Assembly (NCBI GenBank): GCA_035297265.1
Contig: DATGZH010000049.1
Location: 1-64,000 of the forward strand
Direction of reading: 5' to 3'
DNA: 64,000 bases
Source: DATGZH01 sp035297265
GTDB lineage: Bacteria; Actinomycetota; Acidimicrobiia; Acidimicrobiales; RAAP-2
Positions 17,237 through 26,017 of this stretch are shown here, one piece after another. The notes beneath the pieces are model-generated. The model was not told where the DNA came from and did not search any database. It saw only the letters and a list, made by a program, of their open reading frames with translations. The stretch's first letter is position 1. Every line of letters begins with the position of its first letter. The translations under genes were made by a program, and so were the position numbers.

Positions 17237-17809
17237 ATGAGTGAGACCGAGGCCCCGATGCGAGCGACGTTCACCCGGATGGACGAATCGACGGCGGAGG
17301 ACTGGGCCACGATCATGGGCGCCGACCCGGATTGGGCGGAGGGCTTCCAGAACCGGATCCTCGACCAGCTCCGCATGCTCGGCCCGGGTCACGGCGGTTT
17401 CGCCGTCGACCGCCTGACCCACAGCTTGCAGACCGCACACCGGGCGGAACTCGACGGGCGCGACGACGCCTACGTCGTCTGTGCGCTGTTGCACGACGTC
17501 GGCGACCTCCTCGGGCCGCTGAACCACGCCGACATCGCGGCCGCCATCCTGAAGCCCTGGGTGCCCGACTCCTACCACTGGATGGTCCAGCAGCACGGGG
17601 TCTTCCAGGGCTACTACTTCTGGCACCACGTCGGGCAGGACCGCAACGCCCGCGACGCCTTCTCCGGTCACGACTACTACGACCTCACCGAGGAGTTCGT
17701 ACGGAAGTACGACATGCCTGCTTTCGACCCGGCCTACACCGCGCCGTCGCTCGACCACTACGAACCGCTCATCCGTTCCTTCTTCGTCGCTGCCGGGGCG
17801 GCGAACTGA
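17237..17809 (+). CDS. HD-domain protein, MIOX/PhnZ-like
   Basis: This 190-aa protein has an HD metal site: TALLHDVGD near residue 90 (as C-ALLHDVGDLLG), with His62 in LTHSLQTA, H101 in NHADIAA and HHGVFQGYYFWHH-like residues near 117-130. The combination of ALLHDVGD, W.V......W.V..HG.FQGYYFWHH and DRNARDAF matches the HD-superfamily di-iron oxygenases related to PhnZ/TmpB and myo-inositol oxygenase, rather than nucleotide phosphohydrolases. A strong GAGGAGG precedes the ATG. The substrate cannot be read from context because no phosphonate genes are nearby. Confidence 0.75.
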   Translation: MSETEAPMRATFTRMDESTAEDWATIMGADPDWAEGFQNRILDQLRMLGPGHGGFAVDRLTHSLQTAHRAELDGRDDAYVVCALLHDVGDLLGPLNHADIAAAILKPWVPDSYHWMVQQHGVFQGYYFWHHVGQDRNARDAFSGHDYYDLTEEFVRKYDMPAFDPAYTAPSLDHYEPLIRSFFVAAGAAN

Positions 17810-17856
17810 ACGCCTCAAGGCTCCGTCCGGACAGCTGGGTCCTCTGAGGCGTCCTG

Positions 17857-18042
17857 ATGCTTGAGATGCGCGAGGTCTGCGAGCGGTGTGACGCGGCTCT
17901 GCCCGCCGACGGCCCTGCCCTGATCTGCAGCTTCGAGTGCACGTTCTGCCCGACGTGTGCCGACGAGATGGACGGGACCTGTCCGAACTGTGGCGGTGAA
18001 CTGGTCGGGCGACCCCGACGGGGAGCCCGAAGCGGGCATTGA
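17857..18042 (+). CDS. DUF1272 zinc-ribbon-like protein
   Basis: This 61-aa protein begins MLEMREVCERCDAALP and continues ICSFECTFCPTCADEM and CPNCGGELVGRPRR. Its four CxxC pairs are the classic DUF1272 layout, predicted to bind zinc in two knuckles. It starts 48 nt after the HD-domain gene on the same strand, so the two may be co-transcribed. Family members are small and uncharacterised. Recognition is confident from the Cys pattern and length. Confidence 0.85.
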   Translation: MLEMREVCERCDAALPADGPALICSFECTFCPTCADEMDGTCPNCGGELVGRPRRGARSGH

Positions 18043-18139
18043 CGAGCCCGCCAGGCAGGGCGGTCGTCAGGTGACGGTTCGCCGATGGCTGCCGGACCGA
18101 CGATCGCCCGCGAGCCCACAGCTCAGCGGACCACTCGCT

Positions 18140-19390
18140 TCACGACGATGACGGTGAGGCGGTGCCGGTGCCGGGGATGTTGTGACCACAGACCGGATGG
18201 GTGGAGGCCGGGACGAAGCCCTTGGGCTCGGCCCGCACGTACCACCCGCATTGCTCGGGTGGGCCGTGGCCGAAGACCGTGGCGTAATCGATGGACTCGG
18301 CCAGGAGACCTCCCCCGTTCCACGAGGTGATGCCTCGCAGGGCTTTGATCACGCCGGCCTGGGTGGGGTTGGCCCCCGCCCGCTGGATGCCCTCGATCAT
18401 GAGGGCGGCCCCGAGCCAGCTCTCGCAGATCCCCAAGGTCGGGAACTCGCTGGCCGACCAGTGCTCGTACTTCCTCATGGCCGCGTCCATGGCGATCGTT
18501 CCGGCGTCGGGGACCGAGAACGGGCGGCAGGCGGCCCCGAACCAGTCTCCCTGCACCTCCTTCCAGGCCGGGGTGCCGATGATCCCGGGCTCGTAGCCCG
18601 TTGCCAGGAAGACGGCCTTCAGCTTCACACCCGCCTGTTTGAAGGCGGTGGCCAGGGCGATGTCCTCGCTGTCCGAGAGGCCGGCGAAGACCGTGTTGAC
18701 CCCGGCCGACTTGGCCTGGAGGGCGGTCGAGGTGAAGTCGGCCCCGAGGTAGTTGATGGAGGTGTCGAGCACGCCGACGTTGCCGCCCACCTTCTTGAAC
18801 GACTCGGCCACGGCCGCCGCGGCATGTCGGGACGACGGCAGGGCGGACAGGCCGTACACGCCGATGACCGTCCCACCGTGGCTCTTCAGGAACGAGCCGA
18901 TCTCCGTATTGGCCGGGTACGTCGGATCCACGCTGCCGCTGTCGGCGGCGAACATGTTGGTGTTGGGCTGCTCACCCCACTCCGGTCCGTCGAAGCTGCC
19001 CCCGGTCACCGGCTCGCCGGCCTCCTGGGCCAGCCGGTAGCCGGCGAAGAAGGCCGGGGTGTCGGAGACGATCCCGAGTGACCCGTCGGCGAGGGCCTCC
19101 TTGATCGCCGTGCCGACCAGGGTGATGCTCGTCTGGTCGTTGATCACGACCGGGACGAGCTTGTGCCCGTTGACGCCGCCCTCGGCGTTCTGGAGGGCGA
19201 TCCGGGCCAGGAAGCCCTGGGGTGCCGTCTGGAACAGCGAGGCCGCCGCCCCGGTCTCCGACGTGATGAGGGCGATCTTGATGGGTGCCTTGCTCGGCGA
19301 CGCTCCGACGGGCGGCCCGCCGGACGTGGCCACCGTCACCCCGAGCACCATGGCTGCGGCCGATGCGACCGCGGCGATGCGCGTGCGCAT
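18140..19390 (-). CDS. branched-chain-type ABC substrate-binding protein
   Basis: This is a protein of about 416 aa. I chose the ATG at 19390 because AAGGGGGGAC lies just upstream and a signal peptide follows (MRTRIAAVASAAAMVLGVTV, with cleavage near VGASPSKA). The mature part opens PIKIALITSETGAAASLFQTA, the periplasmic-binding type 6 (LivJ-like) pattern. It continues with GGVNGHKLVPVVINDQTS and the two-lobe alternation of strands and helices to the end. No permease or ATPase genes adjoin it, so it is an orphan solute receptor. The ligand is unknown and may be an amino acid, amide or other small organic. Confidence 0.85.
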   Translation of the reverse strand: MRTRIAAVASAAAMVLGVTVATSGGPPVGASPSKAPIKIALITSETGAAASLFQTAPQGFLARIALQNAEGGVNGHKLVPVVINDQTSITLVGTAIKEALADGSLGIVSDTPAFFAGYRLAQEAGEPVTGGSFDGPEWGEQPNTNMFAADSGSVDPTYPANTEIGSFLKSHGGTVIGVYGLSALPSSRHAAAAVAESFKKVGGNVGVLDTSINYLGADFTSTALQAKSAGVNTVFAGLSDSEDIALATAFKQAGVKLKAVFLATGYEPGIIGTPAWKEVQGDWFGAACRPFSVPDAGTIAMDAAMRKYEHWSASEFPTLGICESWLGAALMIEGIQRAGANPTQAGVIKALRGITSWNGGGLLAESIDYATVFGHGPPEQCGWYVRAEPKGFVPASTHPVCGHNIPGTGTASPSSS

Positions 19391-19914
19391 GTCCCCCCTT
19401 TTCCGCGGCCCGTCGCAGATGGCCCGCGCCGGCACTCTACGCAAAGAAGCCCGAGGCGGCGACCCGTTCCGGAGGCCCACCAGCAACACGTCCGGCTTGG
19501 GCTCAGGTTCTGGCTGTCCCTTCGTCCCACTGCCCGAAGGGCCGCGGGGCCCGGTCCGACGAGGTGGCGTCCCGACCGGGGAGGTTCAGCGGCTCCCGAG
19601 GTGCAGCGGGCCGCGCCTGCCCGGTGTCGGGACGGAGCGGGCGAGGACACCTCGTCGCCGTGTGCCGACCGCCGAAGAGGCGTCCCGTCGGCGGCGATCG
19701 ATTCCTAGGCCCGCGCCGGTCCGCGCGGGGCATAGGCAACCCCGGCGCGATGGTTCACAGCGCCTGGGCGTTTCCTGGATGCGACTGGGTCTGTCCCCGC
19801 GAACAATGGTTGGGGAACGGCACGCAAGACGCCAAGGTCCGTCGCGCTGGCCCCGCTCGCTGCGGGGATCCCTTCCATCAACCACCGAACTATCAAGCAG
19901 AAGAGGAGGTACGG
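19391..19914. other. intergenic region between divergent genes
   Basis: This stretch of about 520 bases has no convincing gene. Frames in it are Arg/Pro/Gly-rich shadows. It separates the divergent binding-protein and YceI genes, so it must hold both promoters. AGAGGAGGT at the right end is the ribosome site of the YceI gene. No tRNA-like fold or mobile-element end was recognised. Confidence 0.6.
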
Positions 19915-20496
19915 ATGACTGACAGCAGCGTCGTCCAGTTTCCCGGCTTCGTCGCCGGGACGTGGGAGATCGACCCAGCTCACTCCGAGGTCTCCTTCGT
20001 GGTACGCCACCTAGTCGTGAGCAAGGTACGGGGCCGTTTCGACCGGTTCAGCGGGACGATCGTCACCGACGAGGACCTTGCTCATTCGTCGGTAACCGCG
20101 ACGATCGACGCATCCTCGATCAACACGAACGAAGCCAACCGTGACAACTATGTCCGCTCCTCGGACTTCCTCGACGTCGAGAAGTTCCCCAACATCACCT
20201 TCCGCTCGACGGCCGTGCGCAGCCAAGGCGATCGCTTGTTCGTCGACGGAGAGCTCACCATCCGTGGAGCGACCCGTCCGGTGACGCTCGACTTGGAACT
20301 GAACGGATTCACGCCCGATCTCCGCGGTGGCACCCGTGTGGGCTTCAGTGCGAACACCGAGATCAATCGGGAGGACTTCGGCGTCAGCTACAACGGCCCT
20401 ATCCCCGGCACGGACAACGCGATGGTGCTGAGCGACAAAGTCGCACTCAGCCTCGAGGTTGAAGCGGTGCTGCAGAGTGGTGAGCCCGCTGTCTGA
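19915..20496 (+). CDS. YceI-family lipid-binding protein
   Basis: This 193-aa protein is recognised by GTWEIDPAHSEVSFVVRHL (about 14-32), then KVRGRFDRFSGTI, DASSINTNEANRDNYVRSSDF and KFPNITFRS. These are the full YceI signature, and the ending D.V.LSLEVEA is also typical. YceI proteins form an eight-stranded lipocalin-like barrel that binds long amphiphiles such as isoprenoids. There is no signal peptide, so this one is probably cytoplasmic. AGAGGAGGT sits six bases before the chosen ATG; longer upstream frames are non-coding. Confidence 0.9.
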   Translation: MTDSSVVQFPGFVAGTWEIDPAHSEVSFVVRHLVVSKVRGRFDRFSGTIVTDEDLAHSSVTATIDASSINTNEANRDNYVRSSDFLDVEKFPNITFRSTAVRSQGDRLFVDGELTIRGATRPVTLDLELNGFTPDLRGGTRVGFSANTEINREDFGVSYNGPIPGTDNAMVLSDKVALSLEVEAVLQSGEPAV

Positions 20497-20712
20497 TCAT
20501 CAACCTGTTCTTGGTGGTCGCGGGTACGTCTGTCCCGGCGAGGAGAAAGTCATGATCATCTTCGCTGAGCTGGTCTCCGGGCTCCTCCCCGGAACCCAGC
20601 CGACCGTGTCATTGACGAGGATCGTGAGCGATTCCGACGCCTCGCCCCTTTGGAGCGCTGGTTGAGGCGGGCGACTCGACGGTGACCTGAAAGCTGGCTC
20701 GGCCGCCTTCCC

Positions 20713-21792
20713 TCATGCAAGTCGCCGTCGCACCCACCAGAAGCAGAACCCGACGAGGAGGGCCGCCAGTACGAAGAAGATGGCGGTCTCGTAACACTGA
20801 AAGGCCCAGTACCGGCTGGCGGGTTGGTACGTGAGGACCTGGTGGATGTGGAAGTGGTTCACGCACGCCTGGAAGGCCTTGCCGTCCTGGCCCGTAGTAG
20901 GAACGTCGCTGCCGGGCACCGGCGGTGTGAGGTGGGCGCCGGGGCACGTGCCGAGGCCTGGGACCTTGACCGCGCCGCTGGGGGTGATGTCGAAGCCGAG
21001 TCCGCCGTTCGGGCCGATCCCGCCGTGCTGGCCGATGACCTTGCCTGCCCCGTTGACGGTCTCCTGGGAAAGGACCCAATCGTTCGGACTCGTGCCGAAG
21101 TTGAAAACCGAGACCCCACCATTGGCGTTCGGTACTGGGAAGGGCTTGACGATCGTCAGAGGTGTCATGAGGTGCGGCCGGATCACCAGCGCCATGGTGA
21201 GGAGTGTGCCGATGTAGGCCACGATGGTGACCACCATGGCGGGCAAGGCTCGGCGTAACAGCAGCCCGACGGTGACACCGACGGCGAAGCCGAAGGCCGC
21301 ATAACCCAGCGGGACGAGGCCGCGCTCGCCGAATGTGCCCGGCGAGAAACGGTTCGAGTTGATCGAGTCGAACGGACTGAGCCACCACGTCGCCAAGAGG
21401 GTGACCAGGCCGACGGCGGCGACCGAGGCGAAGCCGACGACCGCGACCTTGACCGCCAGCCAGCGAGTCCGGGTGACGCTCTGGGTCCAGGCGAGCCGGA
21501 ACGTGCCGGTTTCGAGCTCTCGAGCGATGAGGGGCGCGCCCCAGAAGACGCCGACGAGCGGCGGAAGGACGAGCAGCACCGGAGGGAGCCCGACCTGGAT
21601 GAGGTGGTCGTCATTGAGGAAGGCGGTGGTGGCCCGGGCGCAGTCCCCTGTCGCCCGACACGACGTGACGGTGGTGTCGTAGAGGTGGACAAGGTGGATG
21701 CCGGTGACTAGCAGGACGCCGGCGACGACCATGAGAACGGCCAGGACCGCCAGTGCCTGGAAACGGAACTGCCGCCACGTGAGCCGGATCAT
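20713..21792 (-). CDS. ABC-2-type transporter permease
   Basis: This 359-aa membrane protein has an N-terminal helix (FQALAVLAVLMVVAGVLLVTG) and a large loop with Cys pair TSCRATGDC. Four or more further helices follow, among them GLPPVLLVLPPLVGVFWGAPLIA, VAVVGFASVAAVGLVTLLATWW and AFGFAVGVTVGLLLRRALPA. An extracytoplasmic domain leads to a final helix near the C-terminus (ETAIFFVLAALLVGFCFWWVRRR). PLIARELETGTFRLAWTQSVTR is typical of these permeases. It overlaps the upstream ATPase gene by four bases (ATGA), so it forms the exporter with it under GntR control. Confidence 0.85.
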   Translation of the reverse strand: MIRLTWRQFRFQALAVLAVLMVVAGVLLVTGIHLVHLYDTTVTSCRATGDCARATTAFLNDDHLIQVGLPPVLLVLPPLVGVFWGAPLIARELETGTFRLAWTQSVTRTRWLAVKVAVVGFASVAAVGLVTLLATWWLSPFDSINSNRFSPGTFGERGLVPLGYAAFGFAVGVTVGLLLRRALPAMVVTIVAYIGTLLTMALVIRPHLMTPLTIVKPFPVPNANGGVSVFNFGTSPNDWVLSQETVNGAGKVIGQHGGIGPNGGLGFDITPSGAVKVPGLGTCPGAHLTPPVPGSDVPTTGQDGKAFQACVNHFHIHQVLTYQPASRYWAFQCYETAIFFVLAALLVGFCFWWVRRRLA

Positions 21793-22685
21793 CCGACGAC
21801 CCCCAGATGTGACCGACGCTGTCGCTTCGGCTCACTGTCCCGCGCCATGTAGGCGAGGACCAGGTCCTCCAGGCTGAGTGACTCGACGGTCCAGGCCGGA
21901 TCGAGGATCGGGCCGTCGCATCGGACGATGAACGTGCTTTGACGTTCGGTCTGGCTCATTCCGACGACCTCCTGGTCCGACGGCATCGTGCACGGCTCAC
22001 GCCGCGGTCCTATGAGGCGGTGGTGCGTCGCCAGCAGTTCCTCGACATCGCCCGCCAGCTGTACCTTGGACCCGGCGAGGACGACGAGGTAGTCGCACAC
22101 TCGCTCGAGGTCGGCAACGAGGTGCGAGGAGAGCACCACGCTCAGCTCCTGGTCCGCAACCGCCTCCATCAGGTGCTGGAGGAACTCGCGCCGAGCAAGA
22201 GGGTCGAGACTGGCGACGGGCTCGTCGAGGAGCAGCAGCTCGGGCCGCTTGGCGATGGCCAGGGTGAGGGCGAGTTGCGCCCGCTGCCCGCCCGAGAGCT
22301 TGCCCGCACGCTGCTTCGGATCGAGACCGAGCCGTCCGATGCGTTCCTGCGCCATGTCCTCGTCCCAACGGGGGTTGAGCCAGGCGCCGAGATGAAGGTG
22401 GTCGGCGACCGAGAGGCCGGCGTAGGTCGGGGTGTCCTGGGCCACGAAGCCCACTCGTCCGAGCTGCTCGGGGCTCTCGGCGGGTTGGCCGCCGAGGACG
22501 GTCACGCGGCCGACCGTGGGCCGAAGGAGCCCGACAGCCAGCTGGAGCAGCGTGGTCTTCCCGGCGCCGTTGGGACCGACCAGCCCGACGACCCGTCCCG
22601 CTGGGATGGTGATGGTGCAATCGGTGAGGGCCCACCGCCGTCGGTAGCGCTTGCCCAGGCCGGTCGTCTCGAGAGCGGCGGTCAC
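21789..22685 (-). CDS. ABC transporter ATP-binding protein
   Basis: This is a protein of about 298 aa. The GTG at 22685 overlaps the stop of the GntR gene as GTGA; a longer frame extends into that gene and is less likely. Walker A is GPNGAGKT, and the Q-loop is FVAQDTPTY. The signature is LSGGQRAQLALTLAIA, Walker B LLLLDEPVASLDP, and the H-loop SSHLVADLE. The C-terminal 70 residues are a regulatory extension. The order GntR-ATPase-permease with coupled starts matches the YtrA-B-C type of operon for exporters induced by cell-envelope-active compounds; the actual substrate is unknown. Confidence 0.9.
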   Translation of the reverse strand: MTAALETTGLGKRYRRRWALTDCTITIPAGRVVGLVGPNGAGKTTLLQLAVGLLRPTVGRVTVLGGQPAESPEQLGRVGFVAQDTPTYAGLSVADHLHLGAWLNPRWDEDMAQERIGRLGLDPKQRAGKLSGGQRAQLALTLAIAKRPELLLLDEPVASLDPLARREFLQHLMEAVADQELSVVLSSHLVADLERVCDYLVVLAGSKVQLAGDVEELLATHHRLIGPRREPCTMPSDQEVVGMSQTERQSTFIVRCDGPILDPAWTVESLSLEDLVLAYMARDSEPKRQRRSHLGVVG

Positions 22686-23077
22686 GCTACGCCCTGCTCC
22701 TCGGCGGAACGAAACGTGTCCCGGAACAGGGCTTCGATGCTCTCGTCGTCGAGTCCCGCCCGGCGGGCCTTGCCGAGCCAACGCTTGAGGTCCTGGCGGA
22801 GCGGTCCGTGCGCGGCGACGACGGACCCGTCGCTGAGCGTCTTGGTCACGAACGTGCCGACGCCCGGCCGGGCCCCCACCAGACCCTCGTGCTCGAGCTC
22901 GCGGTAGGCCTTCAGCACGGTGTTCGGGTTGATGGCCAGCCGGGCCACCACCTCCTTGACGGTGGGGAGTTGATCGCCCTCGTGGAGGAGGCCGAGTCGG
23001 AGGGCCCGGCGGACCTGCTGGACGATCTGCAGGTATGGCGAGACTCCCGACCGGGTGTCCAGGTGGAATTCGATCAC
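22682..23077 (-). CDS. GntR-family regulator, YtrA subfamily
   Basis: This 131-aa protein has the winged-helix GntR domain at about 1-75: GVSPYLQIVQQVRRALRLG, LPTVKEVVARLAINPNTVLKAYRELEHEGLV and GVGTFV. Only a short C-terminal helical tail of about 45 aa follows. The short effector part defines the YtrA subfamily, whose members repress a downstream ABC transporter. It is first in the minus-strand operon, with the ATPase gene starting inside its stop codon. A perfect palindrome lies 17 bases upstream of its start and is the likely operator. Confidence 0.9.
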   Translation of the reverse strand: MIEFHLDTRSGVSPYLQIVQQVRRALRLGLLHEGDQLPTVKEVVARLAINPNTVLKAYRELEHEGLVGARPGVGTFVTKTLSDGSVVAAHGPLRQDLKRWLGKARRAGLDDESIEALFRDTFRSAEEQGVA

Positions 23078-23093
23078 GCCGCTCCCTCCGAGA

Positions 23094-23111
23094 TATCTAG
23101 GTAACTAGATA
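23094..23111. promoter_or_regulatory. palindromic operator of the GntR operon
   Basis: TATCTAG-GTAA-CTAGATA is a perfect 7+4+7 inverted repeat. It is AT-rich in an otherwise GC-rich region and sits 17-34 bases upstream of the GntR start. A TATCTA-like -10 element may be embedded in it, so binding would block transcription. It matches the position and symmetry expected of a YtrA-type autoregulatory site. The assignment rests on position and symmetry. Confidence 0.65.
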
Positions 23112-23232
23112 AATAGCATGATCCTCCTCTGGCCCCGTCCTGTCAAGGGGGGTCACCACGCCGTCGGACCGAAGGACCCGGCGTCGTCGTGGAGCTGGCC
23201 GAGTGGGTGCGCCGCTCCAGCGGTGCCCGGCG

Positions 23233-25665
23233 TCATTCCACCCGTAGCAACCGGGCGGGCCGCGCCCGGGCCGCCGCCAACGCCGGGGCGATGGCCAGCA
23301 CGAGGGCTCCCACCAGGACGGCCGCGCCCAGGCCCACGATGACCCAGGGATCGACGACCGGCTTCGGCACGACGCCGACATCGAGGGCGAAGGCCCTCCA
23401 GACCACCCGACCGAGCGCCACGCCGATGGGGACACCGACGACTAGGCCCACCAGGGTGACCGTCGTGGCCTGCCAGTACACCGTCGCTCCCACCTGGCGG
23501 CTCACGAACCCGAGCGTCTTGAGCAGTCCCATCTCCCGGCGGCGCCGACCCACGCTGACGACGAGCAGGTGGGCGAGGGTAGCGGCGCCGAAAATGGCCA
23601 GGATGAGGCCGAGGATGAGCGGGAAGTCGACGGCCTCGCCGAAGTTCACGAGCGTCGTCGGCGTGATCGGGGTCCCGTCGTAGTTCTGATCGGCGGAGAT
23701 GGCCCGCTCGATCGCCACGTGTCCCGGACCGCCGTGCGTGGCACTGGCCAGGACGGCGGTGTTCCCCTGAATCGAGCGGACGCACTTCTCGTTGGCGGTG
23801 CCGTGCGGACACGCCGCCTGTTCGTACCCGCCGATGGTCAGCGCGGCACCCGTTCCCAGCCCGACCTCTCCGTCGCCGACGCCGGTCGGGAGCGCCGCCG
23901 TCCCCACGACCCGAAACGGCACGGTGCGCGCATGGCCGGTGGGCGACGCGAACCGCACCGGCACGACGGCGCCCACATGGGTGCCGATCAGGCGCATGGT
24001 GGACGACCCCAACGCGATCTCGCCCGGGCGGGCAGGGAGCCGACCACTGATCGCGACCAAGAGGGGCGGGCCGCGAACGGCGGCGAATGCGGCGGCCTGC
24101 ACGCTGATGCCGTCGATCGAGATGGGCGTGCCCGTGGCCACGGTGATGCGATCGATTCCCTCGTGCCGTTCGAGCCCCCGGATAACCTGATGCTGGTCGG
24201 CTTGGGGGCTCGCCGTGCTCGACGTGCTCGGCGTTCCGTAGATGATCACCTGGTAGGTGTCGCCGAAGAGTGCCGGCGTGGCGTCGAGGTGCGCCAGGCT
24301 CGACCCGAACACGGCGGTGCCGCACAGCGCGGCCACGGCGAGCGCCGCGCCCAGGAGCGCGGTGGCCACCGGCGCGGAGGCGCCGCCGCGCCCGCCTTCG
24401 AGCGCGTTGCGCACACCGACCACCATGGCTGGCGGCGCACCGGCTGTGCTCACGAAGCCAACGACGGCCGACGAGCGGGGACGACGGGCGTCGGGCGCCC
24501 GACCCCGCGCGGCGCGGAGCGACGGCCACACCCCCAGGGCGAGCACCAGCACCACCGTGGCGACCGCTCCCAGCAGAAGGACCGGGCCGTCGAAACGCAG
24601 GCCCGACGATGGCTCGGCGAGGCGAGCGTCGCCAGCCGGGGCGAGAGGGGAGAGCACGAAGGCGAGGGCCAGCGCTCCGGCGGCGCCGACCAGACCGACC
24701 AGCAGGGTCGATGCCATGCCCAGCCCCACGAGGCCGCTCCGCTCGATCCCGAGCACCTGGAGGACGGGGAACTCCTCGCTCTCCACCCGGCGGGTCCGGC
24801 TCAGCGCCTGCCCGACGACGGCCGCCCCGGCCAGCGCGGCCAGCGCGGCCAACAGCCACCAGCCGACGGCCTGCGGATGGATGGAGCCGGCCACCAGCAC
24901 TTCCGGCGTGCTCAAGTCGGTGAAGGAGGCGTTGCCCAACGACTTGACGTAGTTCTTGAAGCCGTCGACGTCGGCGGCCCCGTGGCGGAGCTTCACGAGG
25001 TAGATGAATCCCGTGGTCGTCTTCGGCAGCACAGAACGGGCGAAGGCGGGCGTCGTGTAGACGTCGTACAACGCTGTGGTCCCGGCCTGGAACTCGTAGA
25101 CGGCCGCTTCGATGCCGACGACGTGGAACGAGACGAAGGGGCCTGTCGGTGGGGGACCAGCACCGATGGCGTTGTTGATGGCCGCCGATTGGGAGGCCGC
25201 ATACATCCTCATCCGCAGGACGGTCCCGACGTGGACGCCGTTGTCTCGCTGCAGGTTGAAGGAGGCCAGCACCTCGTCGGGCGAGGACGGGTCGGGCATC
25301 GTGCCGGCGACGAGGTTGACGGTGCGGGACATCTCCTTGGGCGGGACGAACATGACGTTGAAGTTGTTGTTGTCGATCGGGTGCGTGCAGGCGCACGCGG
25401 GCTGGCCGTTGTAAGCGGTCGGTGCCGTCGTGATGGAAGAGACGGCGGGATACCGGGCGAGCTCTGGGGCCGATACCCCGGTGAACACGACGAAGTCGTA
25501 GCCGTGAGTGCGTACGAAAGTGGGGAACGCGCTCGCCGTCCGCCGGCCGGCGGCGGCGGCGGCCATGACGACGCCTCCGACGACGGCGATGAGGATTGCC
25601 AACGCCAGCCACGATCGCCACCGGCGGCGCAGCTCGGCCCGGAAGATCAGCCTGAGCGCGTCCAC
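23233..25665 (-). CDS. FtsX-like ABC transporter permease
   Basis: This 810-aa membrane protein opens with MDALRLIFRAELRRRWRSWL and a first membrane helix (LALAILIAVVGGVVMAAAAA). A large extracytoplasmic domain (about 45-250) follows, then a block of three helices (about 270-390). A second domain includes CPHGTANEKC, and the last three helices end the protein (LILGLILAIFGAATLAHLL..., VGLVVGVPIGVALG..., VGLGAAVLVGALVLAIAPAL). The FtsX pattern R.REMGLLKTLGF...V is present near residue 690, as RRRREMGLLKTLGFVSRQV. Two FtsX-like halves with long loops fit MacB/LolC-like duplicated permeases. No LolD-type ATPase adjoins it. Confidence 0.85.
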   Translation of the reverse strand: MDALRLIFRAELRRRWRSWLALAILIAVVGGVVMAAAAAGRRTASAFPTFVRTHGYDFVVFTGVSAPELARYPAVSSITTAPTAYNGQPACACTHPIDNNNFNVMFVPPKEMSRTVNLVAGTMPDPSSPDEVLASFNLQRDNGVHVGTVLRMRMYAASQSAAINNAIGAGPPPTGPFVSFHVVGIEAAVYEFQAGTTALYDVYTTPAFARSVLPKTTTGFIYLVKLRHGAADVDGFKNYVKSLGNASFTDLSTPEVLVAGSIHPQAVGWWLLAALAALAGAAVVGQALSRTRRVESEEFPVLQVLGIERSGLVGLGMASTLLVGLVGAAGALALAFVLSPLAPAGDARLAEPSSGLRFDGPVLLLGAVATVVLVLALGVWPSLRAARGRAPDARRPRSSAVVGFVSTAGAPPAMVVGVRNALEGGRGGASAPVATALLGAALAVAALCGTAVFGSSLAHLDATPALFGDTYQVIIYGTPSTSSTASPQADQHQVIRGLERHEGIDRITVATGTPISIDGISVQAAAFAAVRGPPLLVAISGRLPARPGEIALGSSTMRLIGTHVGAVVPVRFASPTGHARTVPFRVVGTAALPTGVGDGEVGLGTGAALTIGGYEQAACPHGTANEKCVRSIQGNTAVLASATHGGPGHVAIERAISADQNYDGTPITPTTLVNFGEAVDFPLILGLILAIFGAATLAHLLVVSVGRRRREMGLLKTLGFVSRQVGATVYWQATTVTLVGLVVGVPIGVALGRVVWRAFALDVGVVPKPVVDPWVIVGLGAAVLVGALVLAIAPALAAARARPARLLRVE

Positions 25666-26017
25666 GCGCCTGTCGTCTTCCTAGGCCAGTACCGGTGGCC
25701 GGTGTGGCCCGAGCGTCGCTTCACCAGATACATCCATCCACGTCCACCGACGCCGAATTCGATGTCGCACGCCACCTTTGTGGCACCGCGGTGGCCTAGC
25801 GGCAGGCTAAGAGGAGGAGGTGTCACGTGCCAGGGTGATACCACCCCTTGACCCTGGTGATGCTCCCCTACCCTGAACCCGGCAATAGTGCCCAACTGGG
25901 CACCAGTCAGTGTGTCGCCTACCCTGGCTCAGGGCGCGCCATAACGACCGACAGATATTCGGCGTCCGGCGTACTCCTGTGCAGGCGTTCGCACAACGAG
26001 ACCGAACGGTATCTTTC
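25666..26017. other. intergenic region with small palindrome
   Basis: This stretch of about 350 bases lies between two minus-strand genes. I see no gene. It holds the promoter of the FtsX-like permease. The inverted repeat GTGCCC-AACT-GGGCAC (25888-25903) is a possible operator or weak terminator for the zf-UBP gene upstream. A D-arm-like segment near 25795 is not part of a tRNA. Confidence 0.5.

Noticed and set aside
20459..20712. Small plus-strand frame after the YceI gene
   Set aside because: It starts inside YceI in another frame, with no ribosome site and no motif. Probably non-coding.
25785..25860. tRNA-like D-arm (GGCCTAGCGGCAGGC)
   Set aside because: No anticodon stem, T-loop or matching acceptor follows at the right distance.
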